Shown here piece after piece: positions 1-8,809 of a DNA stretch of 64,000 bases. This DNA comes from Phocaeicola_A sp964444735. Its GTDB lineage: Bacteria; Bacteroidota; Bacteroidia; Bacteroidales; Bacteroidaceae. Under the pieces are notes generated by a model. That model ran no database searches. It was not told the origin of the DNA and saw only the letters and a program-made list of their open reading frames with translations. The stretch is from assembly GCA_964444735.1 (NCBI GenBank), contig CAYUIJ010000003.1, positions 1-64,000 on the forward strand. The letters run 5' to 3'. Numbering within the stretch: position 1 is the first letter of the stretch; every line of letters starts with the position of its first letter. Made by a program: the position numbers and the translations under genes.

Positions 1-1
1 G

Positions 2-1420
2 CACTTTAATACGGACGATGCAAGCCAGTTTGAGAATGCCGCCAAAGAATACGTCGCCAAATGGAAGAACCGCTTGAACGGTGGCACATACACAATGTAC
101 TTCAATGAGAACCGATACAGTGAGGGTATTTTCAGCAGTATTTATGGTGTTATAAATAAGAGGTTTTCTCCCCGGATATTCCCTGCCGGTATGGAAAGCG
201 TCAAGGCACTTCATAAAGAATCGATGACCTATTTTACAAATAAGAACTTCAAGTCACTTTCGCTTCAAATGTTACAAAAACGTACTCGTGACGATCTTTT
301 ATCGTTTGGAGGTAATGTGCGGCCTACTAAGCAAATATTCATGGATGGAGAGAACAATCTCGTTAACGATGCCTGCGAACTTACCAAAGCCGCACAAGCC
401 GGCAATTCATGGCTCAATACTGTATGTAAAGAGGTTGACTCGCTGATGGAAGCCGCTAAGAAAAAGTACGCTGACAGATTCTCTCTTAGCGACATTCTTG
501 CTCCTTTGATGCGTCCGCCATACGGGTTGTTCGCCAATCCTGCGAACTATGCCGTTCTGGGCTATGCTTTGCGTAAGCATAAAGAAGATCTCTTCAATCC
601 CAGCACTTCTCAGCCGGTAGGTGACGAGAAACTCAACGACATGATTGAGATTTTGCTTAAGATGTGGGATGGCGGATCAAGCGAGAAAAGCAACAAATTG
701 CTTCTTCGCTTTGGTTCTGTAGAAGAACGGGAGCTTACAAGTATTTTGAGTGAAGTATTCAACCTCAGCAACGTAAAGGGCGTCAACATGACCGACTTGA
801 GGAGCCTTACATACGCTAAATGGTGTATCACAGAATTCTGTAAGCAGATTGTCAGATATCCTCTTTGGTCATTGCTGTATTGTGATAAGATTAAAGACAG
901 TCCAAACTGCAAGAAAGCACTTACAGATTTGATTAATCTTTTCAATCAAGATGATAACTATTCATTGGCCAAAATCAAGGAATTGTATCACGAAATCAAA
1001 TCCAATCAAATCGATCTCTACAAACTTCTGGCTAAAGAATCTAATTACAAGGAGGGCTTTGACAAGTTTCTTCAAGGCATCAAGGATGTGGAATTGAAGC
1101 CTGAATGGATGGACGAACTTTATGAGGAGCTATCTCACATGCAGTCTGAGATTGCATTCCGCAGAGAGGAGGATGTAAAATCGTGTGTCACGTCGTTTTA
1201 TATCAACAAGATTAAGCCGGTACCTGATTCTTCTGCCCCTGTAGATCCCGTTGTCCCTATTCCGGCAATCCCGGTTCCTGCACCGGACCGGATTAAACAG
1301 GCCAAGAACCTCGTCAAAGGACAGACAATGCCAAGTATGATGTGGCAGAAGGTAATACTCGACATGATTGACAGCCATCCCGAGGTTTCTCAGTTCCTTA
1401 TTGACTATCTCGGCAGTTAA
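2..1420 (+). CDS. brxC: BrxC-like BREX ATPase, C-terminal part (5' end outside window)
   Basis: The reading frame is open from base 2, so this is the last 472 residues of a longer protein; the internal TTG at 74 is not a real start. No P-loop is visible because the ATPase part would lie upstream. The visible part is mostly helical and charged, with a Pro/Val-rich linker near the end (PVVPIPAIPVPAP) before a short C-terminal helical domain. The call rests mainly on position: it sits 14 bp before pglZ and brxL, where the type 4 BREX order (brxP, brxC, pglZ, brxL) places the large BrxC/PglY ATPase. Family knowledge: BrxC is a large AAA-like protein needed for BREX defence. Residue-level recognition is weak, so another large BREX component is possible. 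Confidence 0.6.
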   Translation, partial: HFNTDDASQFENAAKEYVAKWKNRLNGGTYTMYFNENRYSEGIFSSIYGVINKRFSPRIFPAGMESVKALHKESMTYFTNKNFKSLSLQMLQKRTRDDLLSFGGNVRPTKQIFMDGENNLVNDACELTKAAQAGNSWLNTVCKEVDSLMEAAKKKYADRFSLSDILAPLMRPPYGLFANPANYAVLGYALRKHKEDLFNPSTSQPVGDEKLNDMIEILLKMWDGGSSEKSNKLLLRFGSVEERELTSILSEVFNLSNVKGVNMTDLRSLTYAKWCITEFCKQIVRYPLWSLLYCDKIKDSPNCKKALTDLINLFNQDDNYSLAKIKELYHEIKSNQIDLYKLLAKESNYKEGFDKFLQGIKDVELKPEWMDELYEELSHMQSEIAFRREEDVKSCVTSFYINKIKPVPDSSAPVDPVVPIPAIPVPAPDRIKQAKNLVKGQTMPSMMWQKVILDMIDSHPEVSQFLIDYLGS

Positions 1421-1434
1421 AAAGGCATGCGTTT

Positions 1435-3888
1435 ATGGACACGTCTGAGAAAGTAAAAATATTCAATTCATTCGATGGTCTTACTCAGGAGATAATCCGT
1501 GACAGAGACAATCGCGACATGCTGGCTCAACGCTATGCCGTGCGTTTTATCATGCTCAATAACTTCAATGAGTTCAAGAATCTTGCCAAGTTTATGGCAA
1601 ACATAGGTGTGGATTCCTTAGACCTGGAGAATCTGATAAGTGAAGGCGAGGATGACGAATGGATAACTAAGGATACGTTGAAAGATGCTATAAAGGCTTG
1701 TAAAACGACTGTCTTTGTAACACCTTTTTCTGAGGTTGTCAGATTCTATAATGACGATGATTTTCGTGGATTCTTCAATGAAATCATGCTATTGGAAGAC
1801 ATCCGCAATCCACAAAAACGTATTTATGTGCCGCTGATTGGCCTGCAGAACCGCTTTACTGATTTCTTGAATCACTTTGCCCGCATACAGGAAAGTGCTC
1901 CAATATGGAGATTTGACGCTGAGCCGCAATCAGTAGAGGTGTTCTTCGCGAAATATAAAGATTTTGTACTCCCCCCTTACAGTACGGTACAATGTCAGCT
2001 TGGTTCTCTGAGAGAGTGGCTCAGGTTTTGGAAAGTCCAAGCCCCGCAAGAACGCCTTGTCTGCACCTCTATGCCAATATCGGCTAAGTATAAGTACTCA
2101 AAGCCCGACAATATTTTTAATTTCACCAAGATTGCCAACGCTTATGAGTTTATGACTAAGTTTTTGGATTTGTCGTTCCCGTTCAAGTATCATGAGGAAG
2201 AGAGACCGTTTTGGGAAGATTTTCTGAGGCATTTGAATAAAGCCGCGCTATCTGCATTTTCGTTTGAGACATTTGTACGCAATTTCTTTAACAAGGTAAA
2301 GTTTGACGCCTCTGATGTTATCATGGAATGGGGTAAGGCGGCTAATGGGCCATTCAGCCGATGGCTGCTAAAGAATTATGTCCGGCATACCTCTTTTGCG
2401 GAATCCTGTCCATATTTGAATCTTTGTATTGATTCTACCATGAGTCTTACAGACGAGTATGAATTGACTAAAATGGTTGCGACCAGAATCCTGTACGACG
2501 GCATTCCGGAAAATAAGCGGGAAGACTTTGCCAAAGAGCGCAGACAGATTATTCTGGATAATCGCTGTCTTTTTGAACGGACTCTTGCACAAAGTGATCA
2601 AGACTGGTTGTTCAGTAGAATCAAGGAAATATTCCAGGGGCAAGACAATCTTGGTTATGCTATTGACATTTGTACCGGTCTGTATGATTTTGAAAAGAAA
2701 CTGCTTATGGGGTGGTCTGTTCATTATCCTGATAATAAAAAGCTTCATGGCGCGATCAAAGATCTGTATCCTGAGTTTTCAGCATATCAAATAACCAATA
2801 AGCCCTCTCACTTTGATTCAACCTGCCAGTGGTGTATTGACTATTTTAAAGCATATAAACAAGCCAAGCTGGAAGACAGATATAACGACGCCGTATCCGG
2901 TATAATTAAAACGAAGAATAGCAATGCGGCCAATTTCTACCAATGGTATTATGAATTCGGACGCACCCGGGACGTTCTTTCTGAAATGAACACCAACTTT
3001 GCCTGCCTCCCGGATAAAGTGTACTGGATTGACGGATTAGGCGCTGAATTCTTGTCATACATCATATATTGTATTGATCAGGAAAAGAGTGACATGAAAG
3101 TGATACGTTCTCAGATAACCCGTTCTGAATTGCCCACATCTACTCACCACAACAGATTTGAAGGCGCCAATGTGGAGAAATTGGGAGCTTTGGATGAATT
3201 AGGCCATGACTCTCATGGATATAGACAATATGATACATTAAGGGAAGAACTGAAAATCATCAAGAATATTGTTCATGAGATTATAACGACCTCAAAAAAG
3301 CATAAATGCACGATAGTGATTGTATCAGACCATGGCTTAAGCTGTTTGTCACGTAAGGCTCTGTCAAAGAAGTATGACGGAAAGTTTGAGCATGAAGGCC
3401 GTTATATAAAGACATCTGAAAATGCTCAGACCGACCCTGACTATTTAGTACACAAAAATGAGGAAGACGGTATAACATATAAGATTGCATTAACGCATTC
3501 TTCCTTATCGAAGGCGCCCACTCACCAAGTTCATGGAGGCTGTACTCCTGAAGAAGTGCTTGTGCCGTTCATTCTTGTTTCCAATAAGGATGTCACGACA
3601 CATATTGTCAACTATCAGATCAAAGTGTCAACAGGCGATATCATGCTTTCTAATCCTTCCGTAGAGATTTCAGTCATTCCCGAACCTGCAAGTGTAACGC
3701 TGACATGTGAAGGAAAGATTTATAGAATGAGCCGGGTAGGAACAAGATGGACAGCTTTGCTCCAGAACATAACCGAAGGTTGTCATATTATTGATATCCG
3801 GCCGGAAGGCGCCACAAGTACTGAATTGAAAATTAATGTTATCGGTATTGGCGGCAATACGGATATTGATGATATGTTTGACTTGTAA
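1435..3888 (+). CDS. pglZ: BREX-4 type PglZ, alkaline-phosphatase-fold protein
   Basis: 817 residues, starting at an ATG 14 bp after the BrxC-like stop. The C-terminal half holds a PglZ domain of the alkaline phosphatase superfamily: a metal-site DGLG near residue 533, SDHG near 632 and a VHGG motif near 700. The N-terminal 500 residues are a helical region seen in BREX PglZ proteins. PglZ is a core BREX component in every known subtype; its domain looks like a metal-dependent phosphatase or nuclease, though its exact reaction in BREX is not settled. The stop is followed six bases later by the brxL start, so the genes are cotranscribed. All three metal-site motifs look intact. Confidence 0.9.
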   Translation: MDTSEKVKIFNSFDGLTQEIIRDRDNRDMLAQRYAVRFIMLNNFNEFKNLAKFMANIGVDSLDLENLISEGEDDEWITKDTLKDAIKACKTTVFVTPFSEVVRFYNDDDFRGFFNEIMLLEDIRNPQKRIYVPLIGLQNRFTDFLNHFARIQESAPIWRFDAEPQSVEVFFAKYKDFVLPPYSTVQCQLGSLREWLRFWKVQAPQERLVCTSMPISAKYKYSKPDNIFNFTKIANAYEFMTKFLDLSFPFKYHEEERPFWEDFLRHLNKAALSAFSFETFVRNFFNKVKFDASDVIMEWGKAANGPFSRWLLKNYVRHTSFAESCPYLNLCIDSTMSLTDEYELTKMVATRILYDGIPENKREDFAKERRQIILDNRCLFERTLAQSDQDWLFSRIKEIFQGQDNLGYAIDICTGLYDFEKKLLMGWSVHYPDNKKLHGAIKDLYPEFSAYQITNKPSHFDSTCQWCIDYFKAYKQAKLEDRYNDAVSGIIKTKNSNAANFYQWYYEFGRTRDVLSEMNTNFACLPDKVYWIDGLGAEFLSYIIYCIDQEKSDMKVIRSQITRSELPTSTHHNRFEGANVEKLGALDELGHDSHGYRQYDTLREELKIIKNIVHEIITTSKKHKCTIVIVSDHGLSCLSRKALSKKYDGKFEHEGRYIKTSENAQTDPDYLVHKNEEDGITYKIALTHSSLSKAPTHQVHGGCTPEEVLVPFILVSNKDVTTHIVNYQIKVSTGDIMLSNPSVEISVIPEPASVTLTCEGKIYRMSRVGTRWTALLQNITEGCHIIDIRPEGATSTELKINVIGIGGNTDIDDMFDL

Positions 3889-3894
3889 TATATA

Positions 3895-5331
3895 ATGAGT
3901 ACAATAGGCAAAAAGATAAAAGAAGTATTCGGCTCTGCCGCCGTCTACAAGAACCCTGCAAATTATGAGGCGTTCAATGGAAGGAATCTGCCGTCTTTTG
4001 TAAAAGATTACCTGATTTCCACACACATAGCAGCTGATGGCTCATTCAGACGTGAGGCATTGGTTAGGTTTCTTGATGCACATATCCCTAAAGACAACAG
4101 CGCAATCCTGGCTCGTCTTCGCAGGGGTGAGACACTCACACTGCTAACGCGTTTTGTGGTTACGACAAGTCTCGCCCAAAATAAGACCAGTTTTCAAATT
4201 CCCGACATGGGTATTAAGTCGGCCGATACTTTGATTCCCGACTATCTAATCGGAGAATATCCTGATGATTTGATTGATGGGGAGAAATGGGGTATCATGA
4301 AGATAGTCTATATCTCTCCCGTGAATAACGAAAGGGGGCATGTGGAAATGGTGAAATTCAAGCCGTTTCGTCCTATGCAAAAATTGGATTTAGATTACTT
4401 TCGCAGATGCCGTACCCAGTTTTCACTGAAAGAATGGATTGACGTGTTGATTTCTGCCATGGAATATACGCCAAGCGCCTTCTGCGGAACGACACAGAAA
4501 TTAGAATTTCTGACTCGTCTGCTACCGTTCATAGAGCCACGCCTTAACTTAATAGAATTAGCTCCTAAAGGTACAGGCAAGAGTTATGTGTTCGGCAACT
4601 TGTCAAAGTTCGTGTGGCTGGTTAGCGGCGGTAAAGTGTCACGTGCCAAACTGGTTTACGATAAATCAATAAAAGCTCCCGGTATTATGCGCTTCTATGA
4701 TATGGTTGCATTTGATGAAATCCAAACCATCACATTCTCTGACAATCTGGAGATGCAATCGTTCTTAAAGAATTATCTGGAATATGGCCGTGCCACCATT
4801 GACAATTATGAGTTTATGTCAGAATGCAGCCTGATGCTCTTAGGCAATATCCAGTTGACCGATAATAACGAGCCGTTGAATTTCAGATATTTTGATTCAT
4901 TACCTGAAGTCTTTAGGGAGTCTGCCCTTTTAGACCGTTTCCATGGTATGATTGAAGGATGGCTGCTGCCTCGCGTCACTATTGATATGGCGTTGCAGGA
5001 CTGGACCTTGAACGTGGAGTTTTTCTCAGAGGTCTTGCATCAGATGCGCACGGAGTCTGTTTACTCTCACATCGTGGATGACCTCGTGGAGATTCCGCAA
5101 GGTGCGGATATGCGTCATACCAAAGCAGTGAAACGTATGGCTACCGCTTACTTGAAACTGCTTTTCCCGCATGTCACTTCGACCGGACAGATTGACAAGA
5201 ACGACTTTAATATGCTATGCTTACAGCCTGCTATTCGCAGACGTGATATTGTCCGCAGGCAGTGCGGCAACATTGACGCCGAGGCGTCATTCTCAAAACC
5301 TGTGCCTGAATACAAAGTGTTGGATTTATAA
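3895..5331 (+). CDS. brxL: BrxL-like BREX AAA+ protein without Lon protease domain
   Basis: 478 residues. A Walker A motif (APKGTGKSY, Lys229) and a Walker B-like VAFDE (Asp274-Glu275) define one AAA+ ATPase domain, preceded by about 200 residues typical of BrxL. The protein ends shortly after the ATPase lid (PAIRRRDIVRRQ), so the Lon-like C-terminal domain of type 1 BrxL (about 690 residues) is absent. Family knowledge: a shorter class of about 470 residues occurs with pglZ, so this is probably complete and not truncated. BrxL proteins form DNA-binding rings required for phage restriction but not for host methylation in type 1 BREX. It sits between pglZ and the fourth operon gene. Confidence 0.88.
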   Translation: MSTIGKKIKEVFGSAAVYKNPANYEAFNGRNLPSFVKDYLISTHIAADGSFRREALVRFLDAHIPKDNSAILARLRRGETLTLLTRFVVTTSLAQNKTSFQIPDMGIKSADTLIPDYLIGEYPDDLIDGEKWGIMKIVYISPVNNERGHVEMVKFKPFRPMQKLDLDYFRRCRTQFSLKEWIDVLISAMEYTPSAFCGTTQKLEFLTRLLPFIEPRLNLIELAPKGTGKSYVFGNLSKFVWLVSGGKVSRAKLVYDKSIKAPGIMRFYDMVAFDEIQTITFSDNLEMQSFLKNYLEYGRATIDNYEFMSECSLMLLGNIQLTDNNEPLNFRYFDSLPEVFRESALLDRFHGMIEGWLLPRVTIDMALQDWTLNVEFFSEVLHQMRTESVYSHIVDDLVEIPQGADMRHTKAVKRMATAYLKLLFPHVTSTGQIDKNDFNMLCLQPAIRRRDIVRRQCGNIDAEASFSKPVPEYKVLDL

Positions 5332-5342
5332 AAGTTTTATTT

Positions 5343-6389
5343 ATGAGTAAATTAGATGATTTGCATACGCTAAGGTTGCTACTCTCTGAGTTTAAATTAC
5401 CTGTCAGTTCCATTCTTCATGATGCGATCAAGGAGAAGGAAGAGGAACTTATGAACCTGTCAGAAGGTCCGGCAGATATTTCTATCAATGAAATTGACAG
5501 GAAAATGATGCCAGATGTCACATCGGAAGAAATTGAAAGTTTTAAGGCAAAAAAGAGAGCTCCGTCATTTCTGCGAGTATACAGAGCTGATGGTACCTCT
5601 ATTGAGGAATCAAAAGCTGCTGATACAATGTTGAAAGTCATCAAAGAAATCGGCGCTGATAGGGTTTATGCTCTGAAAATACCAATGGATGGAATGCATC
5701 TTGTTACGAAAGGCGGCAATCCTCAATACCCTTCAGATCAGCACGATGCCGGTAATGGATATTTTGTAAATATCCATAGTAGTACAATGGAAAAGAAACG
5801 CCAGCTTGAGAAAATTTTTAAAGCTCTCGGCCTCAATTGGAGAGTAGAAATTGCAAACAAGGAAAAAGAGGGGCAGTATCTAAATATCGAAGCGATGCCA
5901 GATGGCAATAAGCCGCTGCCTCAAGTCACTGATTACAGAAAACTCGAAGATTATGTACAAGAGTTTGCGAATTTGTCTGTCGGCTTTGTTCGTGGCAAGA
6001 AGTCGCCACATAAAGCTATTCTGCTATTAGGTATCATGCATCTGATTGAAACCGGCGTTATAGAGGATAATAAGATTCTTTTGGACAAGGCAATTCCCGA
6101 TTCGTTTATATCCTGCTGGAAGAAACATTGCAGTGAAACAAAAGTGCCTTCTGTATGGATTCCGTTTTGGTTTATGAAGAGCGAATCTTTTTGGCATTTC
6201 AGAGCTGCGGAAAGTGATGACATTCTTCAGGCATTACCGGATTTCGCCGGACACCCTTCTATTGGCCAAATGAGATTGGTAATCAAGTATGCATATTTTG
6301 ATGACGCATTGTTTACGCTGATGCGTGATAACGAATGCAGAGAAAAATTGAAAGAAGTATTACTCAAGCACTATATAGCCAATTTGTAG
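5343..6389 (+). CDS. BREX-associated protein with a putative phosphorothioate-DNA-binding (SBD-like) C-terminal domain
   Basis: 348 residues, 11 bp after brxL, clearly in the same operon. Three parts are visible: a helical N-terminus (1-55) of the kind LxxLRxLLxxxxLPVxxxLxxAI; a central region (about 75-185) with FLRVYRADGTSIEESKAAD and a later VNIHSSTMEKKRQLEKIF; and a C-terminal region (about 200-345) with NLSVGFVRGKKSPHKAILLL, WIPFWFMKSESFWHF, and a closing LREAL-like helix. The C-terminal pattern is the one I know from the N-terminus of sulfur-binding HNH endonucleases that read phosphorothioated DNA (COG3440-like, ScoMcrA SBD). Here no HNH nuclease follows. Type 4 BREX includes BrxP, which has a PAPS-reductase-like (DndC-related) domain, so a reader of phosphorothioate marks would make sense. 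Function is inference; the homology is from memory. Confidence 0.6.
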   Translation: MSKLDDLHTLRLLLSEFKLPVSSILHDAIKEKEEELMNLSEGPADISINEIDRKMMPDVTSEEIESFKAKKRAPSFLRVYRADGTSIEESKAADTMLKVIKEIGADRVYALKIPMDGMHLVTKGGNPQYPSDQHDAGNGYFVNIHSSTMEKKRQLEKIFKALGLNWRVEIANKEKEGQYLNIEAMPDGNKPLPQVTDYRKLEDYVQEFANLSVGFVRGKKSPHKAILLLGIMHLIETGVIEDNKILLDKAIPDSFISCWKKHCSETKVPSVWIPFWFMKSESFWHFRAAESDDILQALPDFAGHPSIGQMRLVIKYAYFDDALFTLMRDNECREKLKEVLLKHYIANL

Positions 6390-6965
6390 CGGCCTTTATG
6401 TATGATTCTTCCATGGAAAAGACAAGAGAAGCGTTCGTGTATTAACGTGAGTCTGATGAATCATAAATATCTGTAAATCGGGGATTAACGAAAAATAGTT
6501 GTAACTTTACAGCACTCAGAACACAGTATTGCGAACAGTGTTTGCTATGTGCCCGAAGATACCGCCGCGTACTGTTTTTTCTCCAAAAGCCTTGTATAAA
6601 CGTATAAAGAACAACAGGCTCCCGACTTGCCTTGTTTTGGATTCATCGAACTCACGTTACAGTAAATATTTCTCCGATGTGGTCAAGTTGTTTCTTTCCT
6701 AAGGAATCACTGAAAAAATATTTTGTATTGACGTGGCAGGTCCGGCTGTTTACTCCATAGGGATCCGCTATCCGAACGACAGTATAGTCATACGTAAAGA
6801 AAGGCACTCCCCTCCGGTATGTCTGCCATCCGGCAATGCCGGACATGCAAAAAAAGACCGCTCCCTCCCGTATTGGAAAATCCTGTATGATAACACGCTC
6901 TTCTGGATAGCCGTATCCCTCTTTCCTGGCTATCTCTGATGTACCAAACAAGAAAAACATAACAG
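6390..6965. other. gene-free stretch between BREX operon and tRNA-Thr
   Basis: No recognisable gene. Two opposed short frames overlap here (6652-6960 minus, 102 codons; 6733-6939 plus, 68 codons); neither resembles a known protein. The stretch is the junction between the defence operon and core genes, and may hold the terminator of the operon and the end of an inserted island. Confidence 0.5.
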
Positions 6966-7038
6966 AGCCGAAACCGGGACTCGAACCCGGGACCTATTCA
7001 TTACGAATGAATTGCTCTACCAACTGAGCCATTTCGGC
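6966..7038 (-). tRNA. tRNA-Thr (anticodon CGU)
   Basis: A 73-nt cloverleaf on the minus strand. The acceptor arms GCCGAAA and TTTCGGC pair fully, with discriminator U. The D loop has AGTTGGTAGA, the anticodon loop reads TTCGTAA between ATTCA and TGAAT, giving CGU for ACG codons, and the T arm is CCGGG-TTCGAGT-CCCGG. No CCA is encoded. Its 3' end faces the BREX operon, the usual side for island integration. Confidence 0.95.
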
Positions 7039-7402
7039 TTTTCCAAAAAGTATTTGCAAAGATAATACATTCTTTGAAAATCAAAGAAACAATCCGGTTT
7101 TTTGCGCTTTTTTCTTTTACCGTTCTTCCGTTTCCCGCTTCTCTTTTAGAATCGACATTAAGACACGCAGGCATACGAACAATCTCAGACGGAATTACAA
7201 AAGCCGCATACAGATCCTTACAGCACAATATAAACATTGCCGGCCATCGGCAAAGACTCTAACCCATGATGGAAGCTTTACCATTATAGCCAATCGGAAC
7301 CGGTTTGCAAAAGGACACAATGATATCGCCATCGGGCTTGCAAACAATCACGTGACAAAGTTTCCCGCAATATGTTTCCCTTTGACTATGAATCAATGCA
7401 AA
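7039..7402. other. gene-free stretch
   Basis: Between the tRNA and the Lrp-type regulator. Frames here are short and overlap without any family match; I see no RNA gene or strong repeat. Confidence 0.5.
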
Positions 7403-7894
7403 TTATACCTTATCTGCCGTTTCCGCATTATCAAACTGCATGATGGCCATCTGACGTTTGAACACTTCTTTAAAGGAAATAATAGTCTCAGAACGTGACA
7501 GGCCCAAAGGCTGCAGTTTATCATAAATAATACTCATCAAATCATGATTGTTGCGCGCATAGATCTTAATAAAAAGATCATATTGCCCGGTGGTGACATG
7601 GCATTCTACGACTTCCGGAATTTTCCGCAAGGCTTCTATCACTTCATACGAATGCTCGGGGTTTTTTAGAAACAAACCGATATATGCACAGCTTTCATAT
7701 CCTATTTTTTCAGGATCTAAAATAAATTCAGAGCCTTTCAGCACTCCTAAATTAACCAGTTTCTGAATACGCTGATGAATAGCCGCTCCCGATACTCCAC
7801 AGGCACGGGCCACTTCCAAAAAAGGAATGCGGGCGTTATCCGCTATCAAACGCAAAATCTGCTCGTCTATAGAATCTAATTGATGATATCCCAT
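7403..7894 (-). CDS. Lrp/AsnC family transcriptional regulator
   Basis: 163 residues from the ATG at 7894 (MGYHQLDSIDEQIL); a longer GTG-started frame to 7921 would run through the palindrome described next and is less likely. The N-terminal helix-turn-helix spans about residues 8-58 (DEQILRLIADNARIPFLEVA ... VSGAAIHQRIQKL) and the C-terminal AsnC/RAM ligand-binding domain about 65-145 (VVECHVTTGQYDLFIKI). Such regulators bind DNA as dimers or octamers and respond to amino acids. It stands alone, with no gene in the same direction behind it, so its targets are probably elsewhere besides its own promoter. Amino-acid specificity cannot be read from sequence. Confidence 0.92.
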   Translation of the reverse strand: MGYHQLDSIDEQILRLIADNARIPFLEVARACGVSGAAIHQRIQKLVNLGVLKGSEFILDPEKIGYESCAYIGLFLKNPEHSYEVIEALRKIPEVVECHVTTGQYDLFIKIYARNNHDLMSIIYDKLQPLGLSRSETIISFKEVFKRQMAIMQFDNAETADKV

Positions 7895-7903
7895 TTTTCT
7901 ATA

Positions 7904-7922
7904 TGTGATTATTTTAATCACA
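7904..7922. promoter_or_regulatory. perfect 19-bp inverted repeat, probable Lrp-type operator
   Basis: TGTGATTA-TTT-TAATCACA, with both 8-base arms matching exactly. It ends ten bases from the ATG of the Lrp-type gene. Size, AT-rich centre and place fit an autoregulatory site for that protein; binding is inference. Confidence 0.65.
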
Positions 7923-8256
7923 AAAATAGAAAAATATATGGATTTATAAAATAATCAGCACATAGCACATCAAATAATTTAAGTTTTTCTTCATCTCCGT
8001 TACATACTTTTCCTCCCCCCCCCACGTTTTGGGGATCAATATAGTCATCAGAATCTCCCGTACGGTTTGGAGCAAAGGCTGTGCGTTTTTACTATCAGGA
8101 CTCCATGCCTGTTCTGTATCATAGCCGGATTAGAGCCCGCTTGCCGCAGTTACAAAAACAACGAAGATTTCATAACAACAAAGTTGAAGGCGCGGTTTTA
8201 TTCCAGTACAATATAAGCAGATTTGAGACGGCTTCTCATACAACCAGATTTATCAA
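7923..8256. other. gene-free stretch with a C9 tract
   Basis: Lies upstream of the Lrp-type gene and downstream of the DUF5606 gene. It contains a run of nine C (8015-8023; nine G on the strand read into the regulator). A weak inverted repeat near 8226-8240 (TGAGA..TCTCA on the minus strand) may end the coaE operon. No gene is supported. Confidence 0.5.
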
Positions 8257-8679
8257 TTATTCACTTTTTTGCTCTTTTTCAGGATTTTCTTCAAAATCGG
8301 TAATTCCGGCACTAATCAGAATGTTATACCACTGAATAATTTTTTTAATATCACTGGCATGTACTCTGTCACGATCAAAATTGGGCAATACCTGAACAAA
8401 AAAATCCTGTAATTCCGCAGTACTGGCTTTCTTGTAATCAAAAGCCACAAGAGCTCCGTTCTCTTTTGCTTTCAAAGAAGCCAGGACTTGAGTCAAAGAG
8501 ACATTGTCATCATCCGTATACATTGAAATGTCACTTAATGAAGTGACTTTTTCGCTGGCATAAACCGGCATGCGCTTTTTATTTGAATCCAAAGTCTCAA
8601 CAATCAACATGTTTCTTCCTTGAGACAATAAACGGTATAATCCGGGTTTTCCGGCAACAGACAAAATAGTTCTCAACAT
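8257..8679 (-). CDS. DUF5606 family protein
   Basis: 140 residues from the ATG at 8679 (MLRTILSVAGKPGLYRLLSQ), the typical start of this Bacteroidetes family; a TTG six bases further out is not needed. The N-terminal half is a small beta-rich domain that opens with the conserved SVAGKPGLY; the second half is helical with an acidic tail (EENPEKEQKSE). Function is unknown. It follows coaE at about 130 bp in the same direction and belongs to the conserved nusB-yajC-ybbR-coaE neighbourhood. No signal peptide, so it is cytoplasmic. Confidence 0.85.
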   Translation of the reverse strand: MLRTILSVAGKPGLYRLLSQGRNMLIVETLDSNKKRMPVYASEKVTSLSDISMYTDDDNVSLTQVLASLKAKENGALVAFDYKKASTAELQDFFVQVLPNFDRDRVHASDIKKIIQWYNILISAGITDFEENPEKEQKSE

Positions 8680-8809
8680 AATCAATCTTATTTTTTATAC
8701 TGACATATATTTAATTTTCGGGCATATCCAAAACCGGATGACAAAAATACAATGTAAAGAAGCAACATGCAACGTTATTTCAAAAAATAACTGTAAATAC
8801 CGAAGATTC

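Noticed and set aside
74..1420. A complete gene starting with TTG at 74
   Set aside because: The frame is open upstream to the window edge, so the gene is cut by the window.
6652..6960. 102-codon frame on the minus strand next to the tRNA
   Set aside because: No family match, no promoter, and overlapped by another frame on the other strand; kept only as a remark on the gap.
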